The notes beneath the pieces are model-generated. The model searched no databases and was not told where the DNA came from. It saw only the letters and a program-made list of their open reading frames with translations. From the NCBI RefSeq assembly GCF_042680725.1, contig NZ_JBHUEK010000022.1:1-64000 (forward strand): 64,000 nt of DNA, written 5' to 3'. Shown here piece by piece: positions 51,436 through 60,858 of this stretch (position 1 is the first letter of the stretch; every line of letters starts with the position of its first letter). Origin of the DNA: Ferdinandcohnia salidurans. Lineage in GTDB: Bacteria; Bacillota; Bacilli; Bacillales; Bacillaceae_L. The translations under genes and the position numbers were made by a program.

Positions 51436-52251
51436 TTACTTATCTCCATAAAGTCGACGTGCAGCATGATTGGTTGGGCCAACATATTCATTTAGTTGGA
51501 AAGAGTGACGAATGGCAGCTGTTATGAATTTCTTTGCTTCATATATGGCTTCCTTCACTTCTAATCCTTTTGCAAGTCCTGCTGCGATAGCAGCTGAAGA
51601 TGTGCAACCAGCGCCGTGAGTAAATGTTGTTTCAAAACGGTCGCTTTCAAGGACCTCTATTTCTTTTCCATCGTATAAAACATCTACTGCTTTATCATGT
51701 TTTAGCTTTCCGCCACCTTTTACGAGTACATATTTCGCCCCAAGGTCATGTATCTTCACAGCAGCTTCTTTCATTTGGTCAACAGTTGTAATAGAACCGA
51801 TTCCACTTAATTGACCTGCTTCAAATAAATTAGGAGTAATGACTGTTGCAAGTGGAGTCAGAATTTCTCTAAGAGCAACGGCATGATCTGGGAACAGAAC
51901 TTCATCTTCTCCCTTACAAACCATTACAGGATCCACTACAAATTTTTGAAGATTATGTTTTTTAGCCGCGTCTGCAGCAATTTCAATAATATCGACAGTA
52001 GGAAGCATACCAGTCTTTGCCGCATCGACACCAATTCCATCAAGGATTGTTGCTAATTGTGCCTTGATGATATCGTGGTCAACCGGAAATACTTGGTGAT
52101 TCCAACGATTATGCGGGTCCATCGCAACAATTACAGTTAAGGCAGACATGCCGTAAACTCCATGTTCTTGGAAGGTTTTTATGTCAGCTTGGAGACCAGC
52201 TCCACCACTACTATCAGAACCTGCAATCGTTAATGCTTTTGGTAAACTCAT
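51436..52251 (-). CDS. pdxK: pyridoxine/hydroxymethylpyrimidine kinase PdxK
   Basis: A 271-residue ribokinase-fold kinase. ALTIAGSDSSGGAGLQADIK opens the chain, VVDPVMVCKGEDEVL is in the middle and FTHGAGCTSSAAIAAGLAKG near the end holds the catalytic Asp/Gly-Ala-Gly-Cys region. The overall sequence follows B. subtilis PdxK (271 residues), which phosphorylates pyridoxine and HMP. I chose ATG 52251, preceded by GGGGG at 8 bases; the upstream in-frame start at 52266 lies before that site. Single-gene unit. Confidence 0.92.
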   Translation of the reverse strand: MSLPKALTIAGSDSSGGAGLQADIKTFQEHGVYGMSALTVIVAMDPHNRWNHQVFPVDHDIIKAQLATILDGIGVDAAKTGMLPTVDIIEIAADAAKKHNLQKFVVDPVMVCKGEDEVLFPDHAVALREILTPLATVITPNLFEAGQLSGIGSITTVDQMKEAAVKIHDLGAKYVLVKGGGKLKHDKAVDVLYDGKEIEVLESDRFETTFTHGAGCTSSAAIAAGLAKGLEVKEAIYEAKKFITAAIRHSFQLNEYVGPTNHAARRLYGDK

Positions 52252-52475
52252 GTTTGAAACCCCCATCTAAAAAGTTTGACAGACTTATTATATATCAATT
52301 GATAAAAATAGATATATTATTGCAATAAAAAATCGACTTTACAATATAAGGAAGGTATAAAATGTTGATTTAGTAATTAAGAATTTGATACAATACTTTG
52401 ATGTAAGAGAAAAGTGTAATTCGATCCTAAACACATTCATATCTTGCAAATATTAATGATAGGCGGTCGAAAATA

Positions 52476-53444
52476 ATGACAGAAACAAAACCTTATCGAG
52501 TATTACTTTACTATCAATATGTAACAATTGAAAATCCACCAGAATTTGCATCAGAGCATCTTGCTTTCTGTAAAGAAATTGGTCTAAAAGGTCGTATTTT
52601 AGTAGCGACAGAAGGTATCAATGGAACGGTCTCTGGTACTATTGAACAAACCGACAAGTATATGGAAGAAATGAGAAAAGATCCACGCTTTACAACAATG
52701 GTTTATAAAATTGATGAAGCAGATGGCCATGCGTTTAAGAAAATGCATGTTAGACCTCGTCCTGAGCTTGTCAACTTAAGCCTTGAGGATGATATCAACC
52801 CACTTGAATTAACAGGGAAATATTTAAGTCCAAAAGACTTTTATGAAAAAATGCAAGATCAGAATACAATTATTTTAGATGCAAGAAATACGTATGAATA
52901 TGATTTAGGACATTTCAGAGGCGCGATTAGACCAGACGTAGAAACTTTCCGTGATTTACCACAATGGGTACGTGAAAACAAAGACATGCTAGAAGGAAAA
53001 AAGATTCTAACGTACTGTACTGGCGGTATTCGTTGTGAAAAATTCTCTGGTTGGTTAGTAAGAGAAGGCTTCGAGGATGTTGGTCAGCTTCATGGAGGAA
53101 TTGCAACTTACGGTAAAGACCCTGAGGTACAAGGTGAACTTTGGGACGGCCAGCTTTATGTATTCGATGAAAGAATTGCTGTTCCGGTAAACCAAAAAGA
53201 GCATGTGATTGTAGGGAAAGATCATTTTACTGGAGAACCTTGTGAACGCTATGTAAACTGTGCAAACCCAGAATGTAATGAACAAATACTTTGTTCTGAA
53301 GAAAATGAGCATAAATATCTAAGAGGCTGTACACATGAATGTCGCGTTCACCCACGCAACCGTTATGTAGAAGAGAACGGGTTAACTGAGGAAGAAGTAG
53401 CAGAACGTTTACAAGCCCTTGAAAAAGAATTAGTACAACAATAA
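52476..53444 (+). CDS. trhO: tRNA uridine(34) hydroxylase TrhO (rhodanese family)
   Basis: A 322-residue protein: an N-terminal UPF0176 domain (about 1-95: FCKEIGLKGRILVATEGING), a rhodanese domain with catalytic Cys181 in TYCTGGIRCEK, and a Cys-rich C-terminal tail (YVNCANPECNEQILC and RGCTHECRVHPRNRY). This is the TrhO layout, which makes 5-hydroxyuridine at tRNA position 34 using oxygen. An AGGCGG site lies 8 bases upstream. It ends in a strong terminator. Confidence 0.93.
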   Translation: MTETKPYRVLLYYQYVTIENPPEFASEHLAFCKEIGLKGRILVATEGINGTVSGTIEQTDKYMEEMRKDPRFTTMVYKIDEADGHAFKKMHVRPRPELVNLSLEDDINPLELTGKYLSPKDFYEKMQDQNTIILDARNTYEYDLGHFRGAIRPDVETFRDLPQWVRENKDMLEGKKILTYCTGGIRCEKFSGWLVREGFEDVGQLHGGIATYGKDPEVQGELWDGQLYVFDERIAVPVNQKEHVIVGKDHFTGEPCERYVNCANPECNEQILCSEENEHKYLRGCTHECRVHPRNRYVEENGLTEEEVAERLQALEKELVQQ

Positions 53445-53449
53445 TTATG

Positions 53450-53485
53450 AAAACCACAGTGTGTAAAAACCACTGTGGTTTTTTC
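53450..53485 (+). terminator. terminator of trhO
   Basis: A perfect 12-bp stem (53450-53461 with 53471-53482) followed by further T. Confidence 0.9.
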
Positions 53486-53530
53486 AAATACACAATTCTG
53501 GTACAATATAGGAAAAGAAAGGGGAGAATT

Positions 53531-53797
53531 GTGAAAATTATTGCATCTCATCCGTATGTTACGATACAAAGAAAAATAGAGTGGAATGTGCAAAAGTATA
53601 TTGAAAACAAGCATCAGTTGCGATTGTTTGAGGACCGAATCCTTTCTTCTGCAAATGAATTTCATCTAGAACATGTATACGATGTTTCCTACAGAGCCAG
53701 CTTTTTATATCTCCACACAAACCAAGGAGTATTCTCCTATAATATTAAAGAAGACCCAATTGATTTTATTAAAGCATTTAAAGGTTTGAAACAGTAA
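53531..53797 (+). CDS. small conserved-looking protein, function unknown (88 residues)
   Basis: It starts at GTG 53531 with GGGGAG 5 bases upstream; the open frame before that runs through the trhO terminator and is not coding. The product MKIIASHPYVTIQRKIEWNV... is mixed alpha/beta, with DVSYRASFLYLHTNQGVFSY near the end, like a small beta-barrel or PH-like domain. I recall similar short proteins in Bacillus but no function. It lies 20 bases before the Nudix gene on the same strand and is probably cotranscribed with it. Confidence 0.75.
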   Translation: MKIIASHPYVTIQRKIEWNVQKYIENKHQLRLFEDRILSSANEFHLEHVYDVSYRASFLYLHTNQGVFSYNIKEDPIDFIKAFKGLKQ

Positions 53798-53817
53798 ATA
53801 ACGTTTCGAGGTGAACT

Positions 53818-54444
53818 ATGGAAATCGATAAAATTGTCAATGTAGTTAAGGAACGTACTCCCTCTCTATTAGGCCGTGGGGATTTTAAGCGTTTTTCCAT
53901 TCTTCTTCCTTTAATTAAAAAAGATAATGACGTTCATATCCTTTTTGAGGTTCGTTCAAATCAATTAAGACGGCAGCCAGGAGAGATATGCTTTCCAGGT
54001 GGAAAAATGGACCCAACAGATAGAGATGAACGACATACAGCAATTAGGGAAACGATGGAGGAACTAGGGTTAAATGAAAGTGATATTACAAATGTAAGTC
54101 CACTAGATTATTTTGTTTCACCTTTTGGTACGATTATTTATCCATTTGTAGGTGTAATAAATAATCCTGATGAGATTCAACCGAATCCAGCAGAAGTTGG
54201 AGAAGTATTTTCGGTGCCATTGTCATTCTTTCAGTCAAATCCTCCACAGATATTTAAAGTGAAATTTCATGTAGAGCCCGAAGAAAACTTTCCTTTTAAC
54301 GATATCATTGGAGGGGAAAATTACAAATGGCAGGTTAGAGGCATGGACGAATGCTTTTATTATTATGAAGACCGTGTCATTTGGGGCTTAACAGCGGGAA
54401 TCCTAAAACACTTTTTAGAAGTAATTGAAAAAAGCCCTAAATAA
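53818..54444 (+). CDS. CoA pyrophosphatase, Nudix family
   Basis: A 208-residue Nudix hydrolase. The CoA-pyrophosphatase motif LRRQPGEICFPGG directly precedes the Nudix box GGKMDP...ERHTAIRETMEELG (about 60-83). It is expected to cut CoA or oxidised CoA into phosphopantetheine and adenosine 3',5'-bisphosphate. A GAGGTG site precedes the ATG. The stop codon lies within the loop of its terminator. Confidence 0.9.
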   Translation: MEIDKIVNVVKERTPSLLGRGDFKRFSILLPLIKKDNDVHILFEVRSNQLRRQPGEICFPGGKMDPTDRDERHTAIRETMEELGLNESDITNVSPLDYFVSPFGTIIYPFVGVINNPDEIQPNPAEVGEVFSVPLSFFQSNPPQIFKVKFHVEPEENFPFNDIIGGENYKWQVRGMDECFYYYEDRVIWGLTAGILKHFLEVIEKSPK

Positions 54445-54462
54445 AGGGCTTTTTGTGTTTTA
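54429..54462. terminator. bidirectional terminator between the Nudix and ctaA genes
   Basis: A perfect 10-bp stem (54429-54438 with 54445-54454) and A/T flanks between convergent genes. Confidence 0.85.
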
Positions 54463-55362
54463 CTTTGTAAATTTAGCGCTTCTCCAATTCGTTACTTTTA
54501 TTGATGTATGGGAAAAGCGTAGGGTAATCCAGGATTCTACAATAATTCCAAAAAGGGCGGTTCCAAGTGCTAGATGAATAACTGCCCATGGAATTGATAA
54601 TGCGGTATTGATCGTAAAAATGCCTGCTAAAATTTGTAAAAATACAGTTAGTGAGGTTAACAAAAGTCGTAATTTAATGCTTGTACTCCATTTATTTGTG
54701 AATGCAAAATAAGTCAGAATAAGTATGTAAATAGCTGAAACAAACGCAAAGAAGCGATGTAGTGATTGTAAAATCTGAGCTTTACTTATAGGAAGGAAAG
54801 TGTTAGAACAAGATAACCATTCACATGCTATTCCATACGACTGATGCTTAATATACGCACCAAAACCTAAGGTAATAGTTAGCAGTAAAATTAGGGTGAA
54901 ATAGTGCTTTTGTAAGGCTGTTGCATGACTAACGCTGACTGTTGAACTTGATTGGCTTTTCCATATAAATAGCAAGCATGCAAAATAGGCCATAGCAATT
55001 AGTAGGTGGATGGTTACAACAATTGCTGGCAAATCAAGAACAACTACAATCGCACCAAGAATAACCTGAAGGATAAGGAGAAGGATCATCCAATTTGCTG
55101 TTGTCTTTACATGATTTTCAGTTTCTGTTCGCTTAATTTTTAAAAACAAAATGGCAGAAAGAATAAAAAGTAGAGCACCGATTATACGATGTGCATATTC
55201 AATAAGTGTTTCTCCTTCTAATACAGGAACTAATACACCATTACATAATGGCCAATCTGGCCCACACCCCATACCTGATTGAGATGAAGCGACATATCCA
55301 CCAAACACAATAAGAAAATAAGCTAGAAGAATAGATAAGATAGAAAGACCCCGAATACTCAA
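54460..55362 (-). CDS. ctaA: heme A synthase family protein (CtaA/COX15)
   Basis: A membrane protein of about 300 residues with eight helices in two pseudo-repeats. The external Cys pair is in MGCGPDWPLCNG, followed by EYAHRIIGALLFILSAILFL with a heme-ligand His; the second half has a matching Cys pair (ACEWLSCSN) and His. It converts heme O to heme A in B. subtilis. The start is TTG at 55362 or 55365, judged by GGGGG at 55371-55375; the frame extends to 55377 inside that site. Unusually it is not beside other cta genes here, so it may be a second CtaA-type protein. Confidence 0.82.
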   Translation of the reverse strand: MSIRGLSILSILLAYFLIVFGGYVASSQSGMGCGPDWPLCNGVLVPVLEGETLIEYAHRIIGALLFILSAILFLKIKRTETENHVKTTANWMILLLILQVILGAIVVVLDLPAIVVTIHLLIAMAYFACLLFIWKSQSSSTVSVSHATALQKHYFTLILLLTITLGFGAYIKHQSYGIACEWLSCSNTFLPISKAQILQSLHRFFAFVSAIYILILTYFAFTNKWSTSIKLRLLLTSLTVFLQILAGIFTINTALSIPWAVIHLALGTALFGIIVESWITLRFSHTSIKVTNWRSAKFTK

Positions 55363-55488
55363 CAAAGATACCCCCAATTATTTGATAGTAATAGTGTACC
55401 AACGAGTATTTCGGAATGTTGTGGGTTTAATCACACTTTTTAGAAAATTTTGTATATGTCATATAGATGATGATGACACCCAAACTGT

Positions 55489-55815
55489 CGTGGAGGTACA
55501 CCACATTCCAGTAATTAGGAAGCTGATAGCACTCCAACCGTCGTGGAGATACACCATATTCCAGTAATTAGGAAATTGATAGTACTCCAACCTTCGTGGA
55601 GATACATCACATTCCAGTAATTAGGAAGTTGATAGCACTCCAACCATCGTGGAGACACACCACATTCCAGTAATTAGGAGGTTGATAGCACTTCAACCAT
55701 CGTGGAGATACACCATATTCCAGTAATTAGGAGGTTGATAGCGATCTAACCGTCGTGGAGAAACATCACATTCCAGTAATTAGGAGGTTGGTAGCACTCC
55801 AACCATCGTGTAAAC
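55489..55815. repeat. 53-bp tandem repeat array 2 (six units and a partial seventh)
   Basis: CGTGGAG-type blocks lie at 55489, 55542, 55595, 55648, 55701 and 55754, with a last CGTG at 55807, exactly 53 bp apart each time. ATTCCAGTAATTAGGA and GATAGCACTCCAACC are well conserved in each unit. Within each unit CTCCA pairs with TGGAG around a 7-base loop. It fills most of the 483-base gap between ctaA and the penicillin-binding protein gene. No spacers and no ORF. Confidence 0.92.
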
Positions 55816-55819
55816 AAAA

Positions 55820-55847
55820 AAAGAGTATCGGTCTCCCAATACTCTTT
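55820..55847 (-). terminator. terminator of the penicillin-binding protein gene
   Basis: A 9-bp stem (55820-55828 with 55839-55847), followed on the minus strand by seven T. Confidence 0.82.
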
Positions 55848-55860
55848 CAAAGTTTATATG

Positions 55861-57966
55861 TCAGTTTCCAAGTAGATCTCTAAGCTTATTTTCAACTTTT
55901 TCGCTGACATTCTTAATGTCTTTTTTTGCCTCTTCCAATACTACCTTCCATTTGGCACTTTCTTCTTTTAAGGTTTCTTCGATTTTTTCAGCTTGCTCTT
56001 TAATTTCTTCCTTTGTAATCGTTTTACGGTCCTCTTGTCCCGATAGTTTCGCATTAACAGAAACGACATCAAAGGAGTCGACTTCCATTGTAGGAAGCAC
56101 TTCGTCCATGATTGCTTTATATAAAGGAACTATATAGTCAGAGCTACTACCGCGGATATAATGTGTTTTGTCAGTTTTGTCATAGCCCATCCAAACGGCA
56201 CCTACGAAATTCGGTGTATATCCAACAAACCATTGGTCCTTTGTTCCATTAATATCTTTATAAGGGAGCTGGGTTGAACCTGTTTTTCCTGCTAGGTCAA
56301 CTCCAGGGATTTTTGTGCCTCTACCTGAACCTGTTTCAACAACGTTTAGTAGCATAGAAGTCATATCATTAGCCACTTGTTTCGATGTAACCTTGGTTGT
56401 TTTATGCTTATGTTCTGCAATGACATTTCCGGTTGGTCCTACTATTTTTGAGATCAGATGTCCATCCGGTCGTTTCCCATCATTTGCAAAAACTGAATAG
56501 GCCTCCGCTAGTTGTAAAGGTGAAGTCCCTTTATGCATACCACCAAGTCCAATTCCAAGATATTTATCCTCTTCTGAAAATGGAATACCAAATCTTCGTA
56601 AAGAATCTAGTCCTTTATTAAGTCCAATTTGGTCTAACAGCCAAACAGTCGGTGCATTTAACGAGTGCTCAAGGGCTTCATACATCTTCACTTCACCTTG
56701 GTACGATCTTGAGAAGTTTTCAGGTGTATAATCTCCATATGTTTTTAACTCATCCACTAATACGGAAGTGACTTCATACCCTTCTTCTAGTGCAGGAGTA
56801 TATACTGCTAATGGCTTTAATGTTGACCCTGGTTGTGCCTGCAAATGAGTCGCTCGATTAAAACCACGGAATACATGTTCACCACGACCACCGACTAAAC
56901 CAATCACACCTCCAGTCTTAGGATGTAACATAACGGCACCACTTTGCACAAGAACATCCCTGCCTTTAGGGAAAAGATAGTCCTTTTTATAAACAGCTTC
57001 AAGGGCAGATTGAACGTCTTGATCCATCTCAGTATAGAAGCGATACCCACGAGTCAGAATCTCCTCTTGCGTCAACCCATATTTCTTTATGGCTTCATCT
57101 AGCACAGCATCTACATAATAAGGATAGCTTCTTTCTATATAGCTTCCGCCACCATCCTCTAGCTTGATTTCTTCTTTTTTTGCTTGTGCATATTCATCAT
57201 CAGAAATCATCTTTAACTCATGCATTTTTAACAGAACTGTATTTCTTCGCTTAATCGCACCATCATAATTTTTATAAGGATTTAAAGCTGATGGTGCTTG
57301 GAGAATTCCAGCAAGCATAGCAGCTTCACTGATTGATACATTTTCAATTTCCGTATTAAAATACTTCTTCGAAGCTTGGCTAATGCCCCATGAACCATTT
57401 CCGAAGAAGACTTGATTTAAATACATTTGTAAAATCTCGTCCTTGGTATAATGCTTTTCAATTTCCAATGCTAAAAAGAGTTCTTCGATTTTCCGTTTAT
57501 AGGTTTGTTCAGGAGAGAGAAGCGCATTTTTGGTAAGCTGCTGAGTAATCGTACTGCCTCCACCTGTAATTCTTCCAGCAAATAAATTATTAAAAAAGGC
57601 GCGCGTGATTCCTTTAATATCAAAACCATTATGGGAATAGAAGCGCTCATCTTCAATCGCAATAACCGCATTTTTCACATGCTCTGGAAGTTCTTCTACC
57701 GAGATACCGTCAGTTCGATTCGTCGAGATATTGGTTGCTACTTCACCATCTTTATCATAAATAACGGTGGCTTGACGCAAACCATCTTTCAGCGATTGAA
57801 CGTTTGCTTGACTAGCCATAAAGGCAAAGAAGAGCATAGACACTAAGATAAACACCAATACAATCAGTAATAAAATTTTAGTTATATGCTTCTCTCGCCA
57901 AAAACGTTTAATAGATTCCCAGAGTCGTTTTATATACGGCATTATTTTTTCAAATATACCTCTCAT
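55861..57966 (-). CDS. class A penicillin-binding protein (PbpF-like)
   Basis: A 701-residue cell-wall synthase with a cytoplasmic basic start, one membrane helix (about 32-55), a GT51 glycosyltransferase domain (IEDERFYSHNGFD, TGGGSTITQQLTKN, KRKIEELFLALEIE) and a transpeptidase domain with PGSTLKP (SxxK), SLNAPT (SxN) and GKTGST (KTG). A coiled Lys/Glu tail ends the chain. The size and the neighbourhood near yhaA suggest B. subtilis PbpF (about 714 residues), but other class A members are close. ATG 57966 has GGAG 8 bases upstream. Confidence 0.9.
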   Translation of the reverse strand: MRGIFEKIMPYIKRLWESIKRFWREKHITKILLLIVLVFILVSMLFFAFMASQANVQSLKDGLRQATVIYDKDGEVATNISTNRTDGISVEELPEHVKNAVIAIEDERFYSHNGFDIKGITRAFFNNLFAGRITGGGSTITQQLTKNALLSPEQTYKRKIEELFLALEIEKHYTKDEILQMYLNQVFFGNGSWGISQASKKYFNTEIENVSISEAAMLAGILQAPSALNPYKNYDGAIKRRNTVLLKMHELKMISDDEYAQAKKEEIKLEDGGGSYIERSYPYYVDAVLDEAIKKYGLTQEEILTRGYRFYTEMDQDVQSALEAVYKKDYLFPKGRDVLVQSGAVMLHPKTGGVIGLVGGRGEHVFRGFNRATHLQAQPGSTLKPLAVYTPALEEGYEVTSVLVDELKTYGDYTPENFSRSYQGEVKMYEALEHSLNAPTVWLLDQIGLNKGLDSLRRFGIPFSEEDKYLGIGLGGMHKGTSPLQLAEAYSVFANDGKRPDGHLISKIVGPTGNVIAEHKHKTTKVTSKQVANDMTSMLLNVVETGSGRGTKIPGVDLAGKTGSTQLPYKDINGTKDQWFVGYTPNFVGAVWMGYDKTDKTHYIRGSSSDYIVPLYKAIMDEVLPTMEVDSFDVVSVNAKLSGQEDRKTITKEEIKEQAEKIEETLKEESAKWKVVLEEAKKDIKNVSEKVENKLRDLLGN

Positions 57967-58111
57967 ATTTGTTTCTCCAATCATTAGGATACTGAACTTA
58001 TATTTTATAACAGTTATTCGAATAAGAGAAATATAATATAATCTACTTATAGATTAAAAATTATATTTATAGTTATACGATTAGATGAAGTGTTTTATAG
58101 GAGGGTAATAA

Positions 58112-59533
58112 ATGGAAAAACAACAATTATTTATCAATGGAAACTGGGAAGACGGTGTCCAGTACGAAGAATTGCACTCACCCTATAATCAAGAAATCAT
58201 AGCAATGATCCCTTTAGCCACAAAAGAACAGGTAGAAAACGCAATTGCAAGTGCCCAACAAACGACAAAAACAATGCGAAATTTAACAGCTTTTGAGCGC
58301 GCAGAAATCCTCGAAAAGGTATCTGCTCTATTTACAGAAAGGCTCGAGGAATGTGCTCTTATCCTAGCCTCTGAAAATGCCAAACCATTAAAAGCTGCGA
58401 GGGCAGAAATTGTAAGAACTGCTGAAACTTACAAATTTGCTGCAGAAGAAGCCAAACGTCTTCACGGGGAAACTGTACCACTTGATGCTGCCAAAAACGG
58501 GAAAGGAAGATTTGGATACACAAAAAGAGAACCGCTGGGTGTCGTCGCGGCAATCACACCATTTAACTTTCCTTTTAACCTAGTTGCACACAAGCTTGGC
58601 CCAGCCTTTGCGGCAGGAAATACGGTCGTATTAAAGCCTGCATCACAAACACCATTAAGTGCAATTATGACAGCGAAGCTATTTGAAGAAGCTGGACTGC
58701 CAAAAGGTGCTCTAAATGTCGTGACAGGAAAAGGTAGTGTGGTAGGTGATCTACTTGTTCAGGACGATCGTGTAAAAATGATTACTTTTACAGGTAGTGT
58801 ACCAGTTGGAACACGAATTAAAGAGAAAGCAGGACTTAAGCGCGTTACCCTCGAATTAGGCTCGAATGCTGCTGTCATTATTGATAGTACAGATGATTTG
58901 GAGACTGTTGCAGCACGTTGTGCAGAGGGGGCATTCAATTTTGCTGGGCAGGTATGTATTTCGGTACAGCGTATCTATGTGAATGAAAATGTATTTGAAG
59001 AGTTCGTTGAAAAATTGAAGTACTATACTAGTCAATTAATTCTCGGCGACCCAAAATCAGAAACGACAGATGTATCAGCCCTCATTAATCCAAACGAAAC
59101 GGATCGAATCGATAATTGGGTCCAAGAGGCAAAAGCAGATGGCGCAAAACTCGTCTATGGTGGAAAACAAGAAGGAACTGTCTTCCAACCAACGATCTTA
59201 GTAAACACGAATGAAAAACTTTCTGTTTCTTGTAATGAAGCATTTGGTCCGGTTGTGACCGTTAATTCGTATAAAACATGGGATGAGGCTATCAGTCTCG
59301 TAAATGATTCAGAATATGGGCTACAGGCAGGAGTATATACAACAAATATTCAAAAAGCATTTGAGGCTGCTGACCAATTAGAGGTAGGAGGAGTCATCAT
59401 TAATGATATTCCAACCTTTAGAGTTGATAATATGCCATATGGAGGAGTTAAAAACAGTGGCGTTGGAAAAGAAGGTATTAAATATTCCACAGAAGATATG
59501 ACAGAAATGAAATTTGTATCTTTTAAACTATAA
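58112..59533 (+). CDS. aldehyde dehydrogenase family protein
   Basis: A 473-residue NAD(P)-dependent aldehyde dehydrogenase. AITPFNFPFNL and KPASQTPLSA form the cofactor pocket; TGSVPVGTRI is the Rossmann turn; the general base is Glu248 in LELGSNAAV; the nucleophile is Cys282 in GQVCISVQR. The LELGSNAAV variant points to the lactaldehyde/glyceraldehyde-3-phosphate (GapN-like) branch. The substrate is not fixed; lactaldehyde from rhamnose or fucose breakdown would suit a pectin user. AGGAGGG site; single gene. Confidence 0.9.
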   Translation: MEKQQLFINGNWEDGVQYEELHSPYNQEIIAMIPLATKEQVENAIASAQQTTKTMRNLTAFERAEILEKVSALFTERLEECALILASENAKPLKAARAEIVRTAETYKFAAEEAKRLHGETVPLDAAKNGKGRFGYTKREPLGVVAAITPFNFPFNLVAHKLGPAFAAGNTVVLKPASQTPLSAIMTAKLFEEAGLPKGALNVVTGKGSVVGDLLVQDDRVKMITFTGSVPVGTRIKEKAGLKRVTLELGSNAAVIIDSTDDLETVAARCAEGAFNFAGQVCISVQRIYVNENVFEEFVEKLKYYTSQLILGDPKSETTDVSALINPNETDRIDNWVQEAKADGAKLVYGGKQEGTVFQPTILVNTNEKLSVSCNEAFGPVVTVNSYKTWDEAISLVNDSEYGLQAGVYTTNIQKAFEAADQLEVGGVIINDIPTFRVDNMPYGGVKNSGVGKEGIKYSTEDMTEMKFVSFKL

Positions 59534-59537
59534 ACGA

Positions 59538-59582
59538 AAAAGGCCTACAGCTTGAATAATTCAAGCTGTAGGCTTTCCTTTT
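59538..59582. terminator. bidirectional terminator between the aldehyde dehydrogenase and MFS genes
   Basis: A 17-bp stem with one bulged base (about 59540-59557 with 59560-59576) between convergent genes. Confidence 0.85.
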
Positions 59583-60725
59583 CTATGAAGCTAATTTTCT
59601 TTTCTTTTCAGGTTTAATAGCAAATAATCCACCAATTAAAAATGTCCCACTAATAAAAAATACGGAAAAAATACCAGCCCAGGATCCAACTAATCCAAAA
59701 AAGACAGGGGCTATTAATTGTGACAAACGATTAGAGGCAAGTCGTAAACCCAGAACTTCGCCTGTTCTTGATTTTGGCGATGCATTATAGGTAGTGGTCA
59801 TTGAAAGAGGCTGACCACAACCGAGTCCAAGTCCCATGAGCGCACTTAGCGCACTTAATAAAATCACATTTCCAGTAAACGGAACTAATAAAAATGAGAT
59901 ACCTGCCATAAAAACGGATGCAATTAAAACTTTGTCTCTTCCAACTTTTTCTGTTAATGCGGGCAATAAGAACCGAACGAGAATAATCGCTAACCCCTGT
60001 ATTGAAATAATCCAGCCAATTGTTGAGGTGGAAATCCCATACTGCTTTGCGAACAGTGGAAAATAAGCAACGAAGATATCCTTTGAATATAGGACAAGTG
60101 CACTTGATATTAATGCTTTTCTTAATAAAGGCATTTTTAATAATCCAACTGAGGCACCTATGCTCATTTTTTGCTTAGCTTTTTGCTTCCTTAGGACAGG
60201 AATAAAAAAGGAAATCAAAATTGGTATGATATTTATGAAAATCGAAGCAAGGAATACAGAAGAATAGGATATGTGTTCTCCTAAATATCCCCCGATTATC
60301 GGACCAATCATCGCTCCCATCGCGGTCGCAATTCCGAATAGACTGTAATATTGATCACGTTTTTCCTCGGACGCAATATTTCCGAGTATGTTTTGTAAAG
60401 AAACTGTGATAAAAACAGCAGCTGTACCGACAATTAATTGTGAGATAAACAAGCTTGCCATTGAAGGAAAATAATAAGGAATGACCATTCCCAGTGATAT
60501 TCCGACTAAACCAAGAAATACAGGTAATCGGTCTCCGATTTTATCGGCGATTCTTCCCGCATGGATGGCGAAGATTAGTGGAAAAAAAGCATATGCTGCT
60601 GTAAGAATTCCAATATCAAATGTATTTGCCCCCATTTCAGAGGCATATAACGTGATGATCGGTCTTGTTGTATTTAAGATTGTTTGAAAACCAGTGCAGA
60701 TGATGATGACTATCCAAAGAATCAT
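59583..60725 (-). CDS. MFS transporter
   Basis: A 380-residue protein with 12 helices. The MFS loop motif is GRIADKIGDRLPVFLGLVG (about 57-75). The organisation (QTILNTTRPIITLYASEMGA start, GLGLGCGQPLSMTTTY in the second half) resembles drug/proton antiporters. A GGGAG site lies before the ATG. It is divergent from a LysR gene 133 bases away, which may regulate it. The substrate is unknown. Confidence 0.85.
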   Translation of the reverse strand: MILWIVIIICTGFQTILNTTRPIITLYASEMGANTFDIGILTAAYAFFPLIFAIHAGRIADKIGDRLPVFLGLVGISLGMVIPYYFPSMASLFISQLIVGTAAVFITVSLQNILGNIASEEKRDQYYSLFGIATAMGAMIGPIIGGYLGEHISYSSVFLASIFINIIPILISFFIPVLRKQKAKQKMSIGASVGLLKMPLLRKALISSALVLYSKDIFVAYFPLFAKQYGISTSTIGWIISIQGLAIILVRFLLPALTEKVGRDKVLIASVFMAGISFLLVPFTGNVILLSALSALMGLGLGCGQPLSMTTTYNASPKSRTGEVLGLRLASNRLSQLIAPVFFGLVGSWAGIFSVFFISGTFLIGGLFAIKPEKKRKLAS

Positions 60726-60858
60726 GTTTCTCCCTCACCAAAAATTTCTTATTTTGTAATGATAAATATAGTATATTGATAGATATAAGTAAAATATTGT
60801 ATTTGAATTAATCGTCATAAGATTTATGAATATCTAACGTGCAAAAGGAGGGAATGAA

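Noticed and set aside
53363..53665. 100-residue minus-strand frame across the trhO end
   Set aside because: It overlaps trhO, its terminator and the 88-residue gene; Phe/Cys-rich composition looks like a shadow.
55489..55815. CRISPR array or protein-coding repeat
   Set aside because: No spacers, and a 53-bp period is not a multiple of 3, so no frame could stay open through repeated units.
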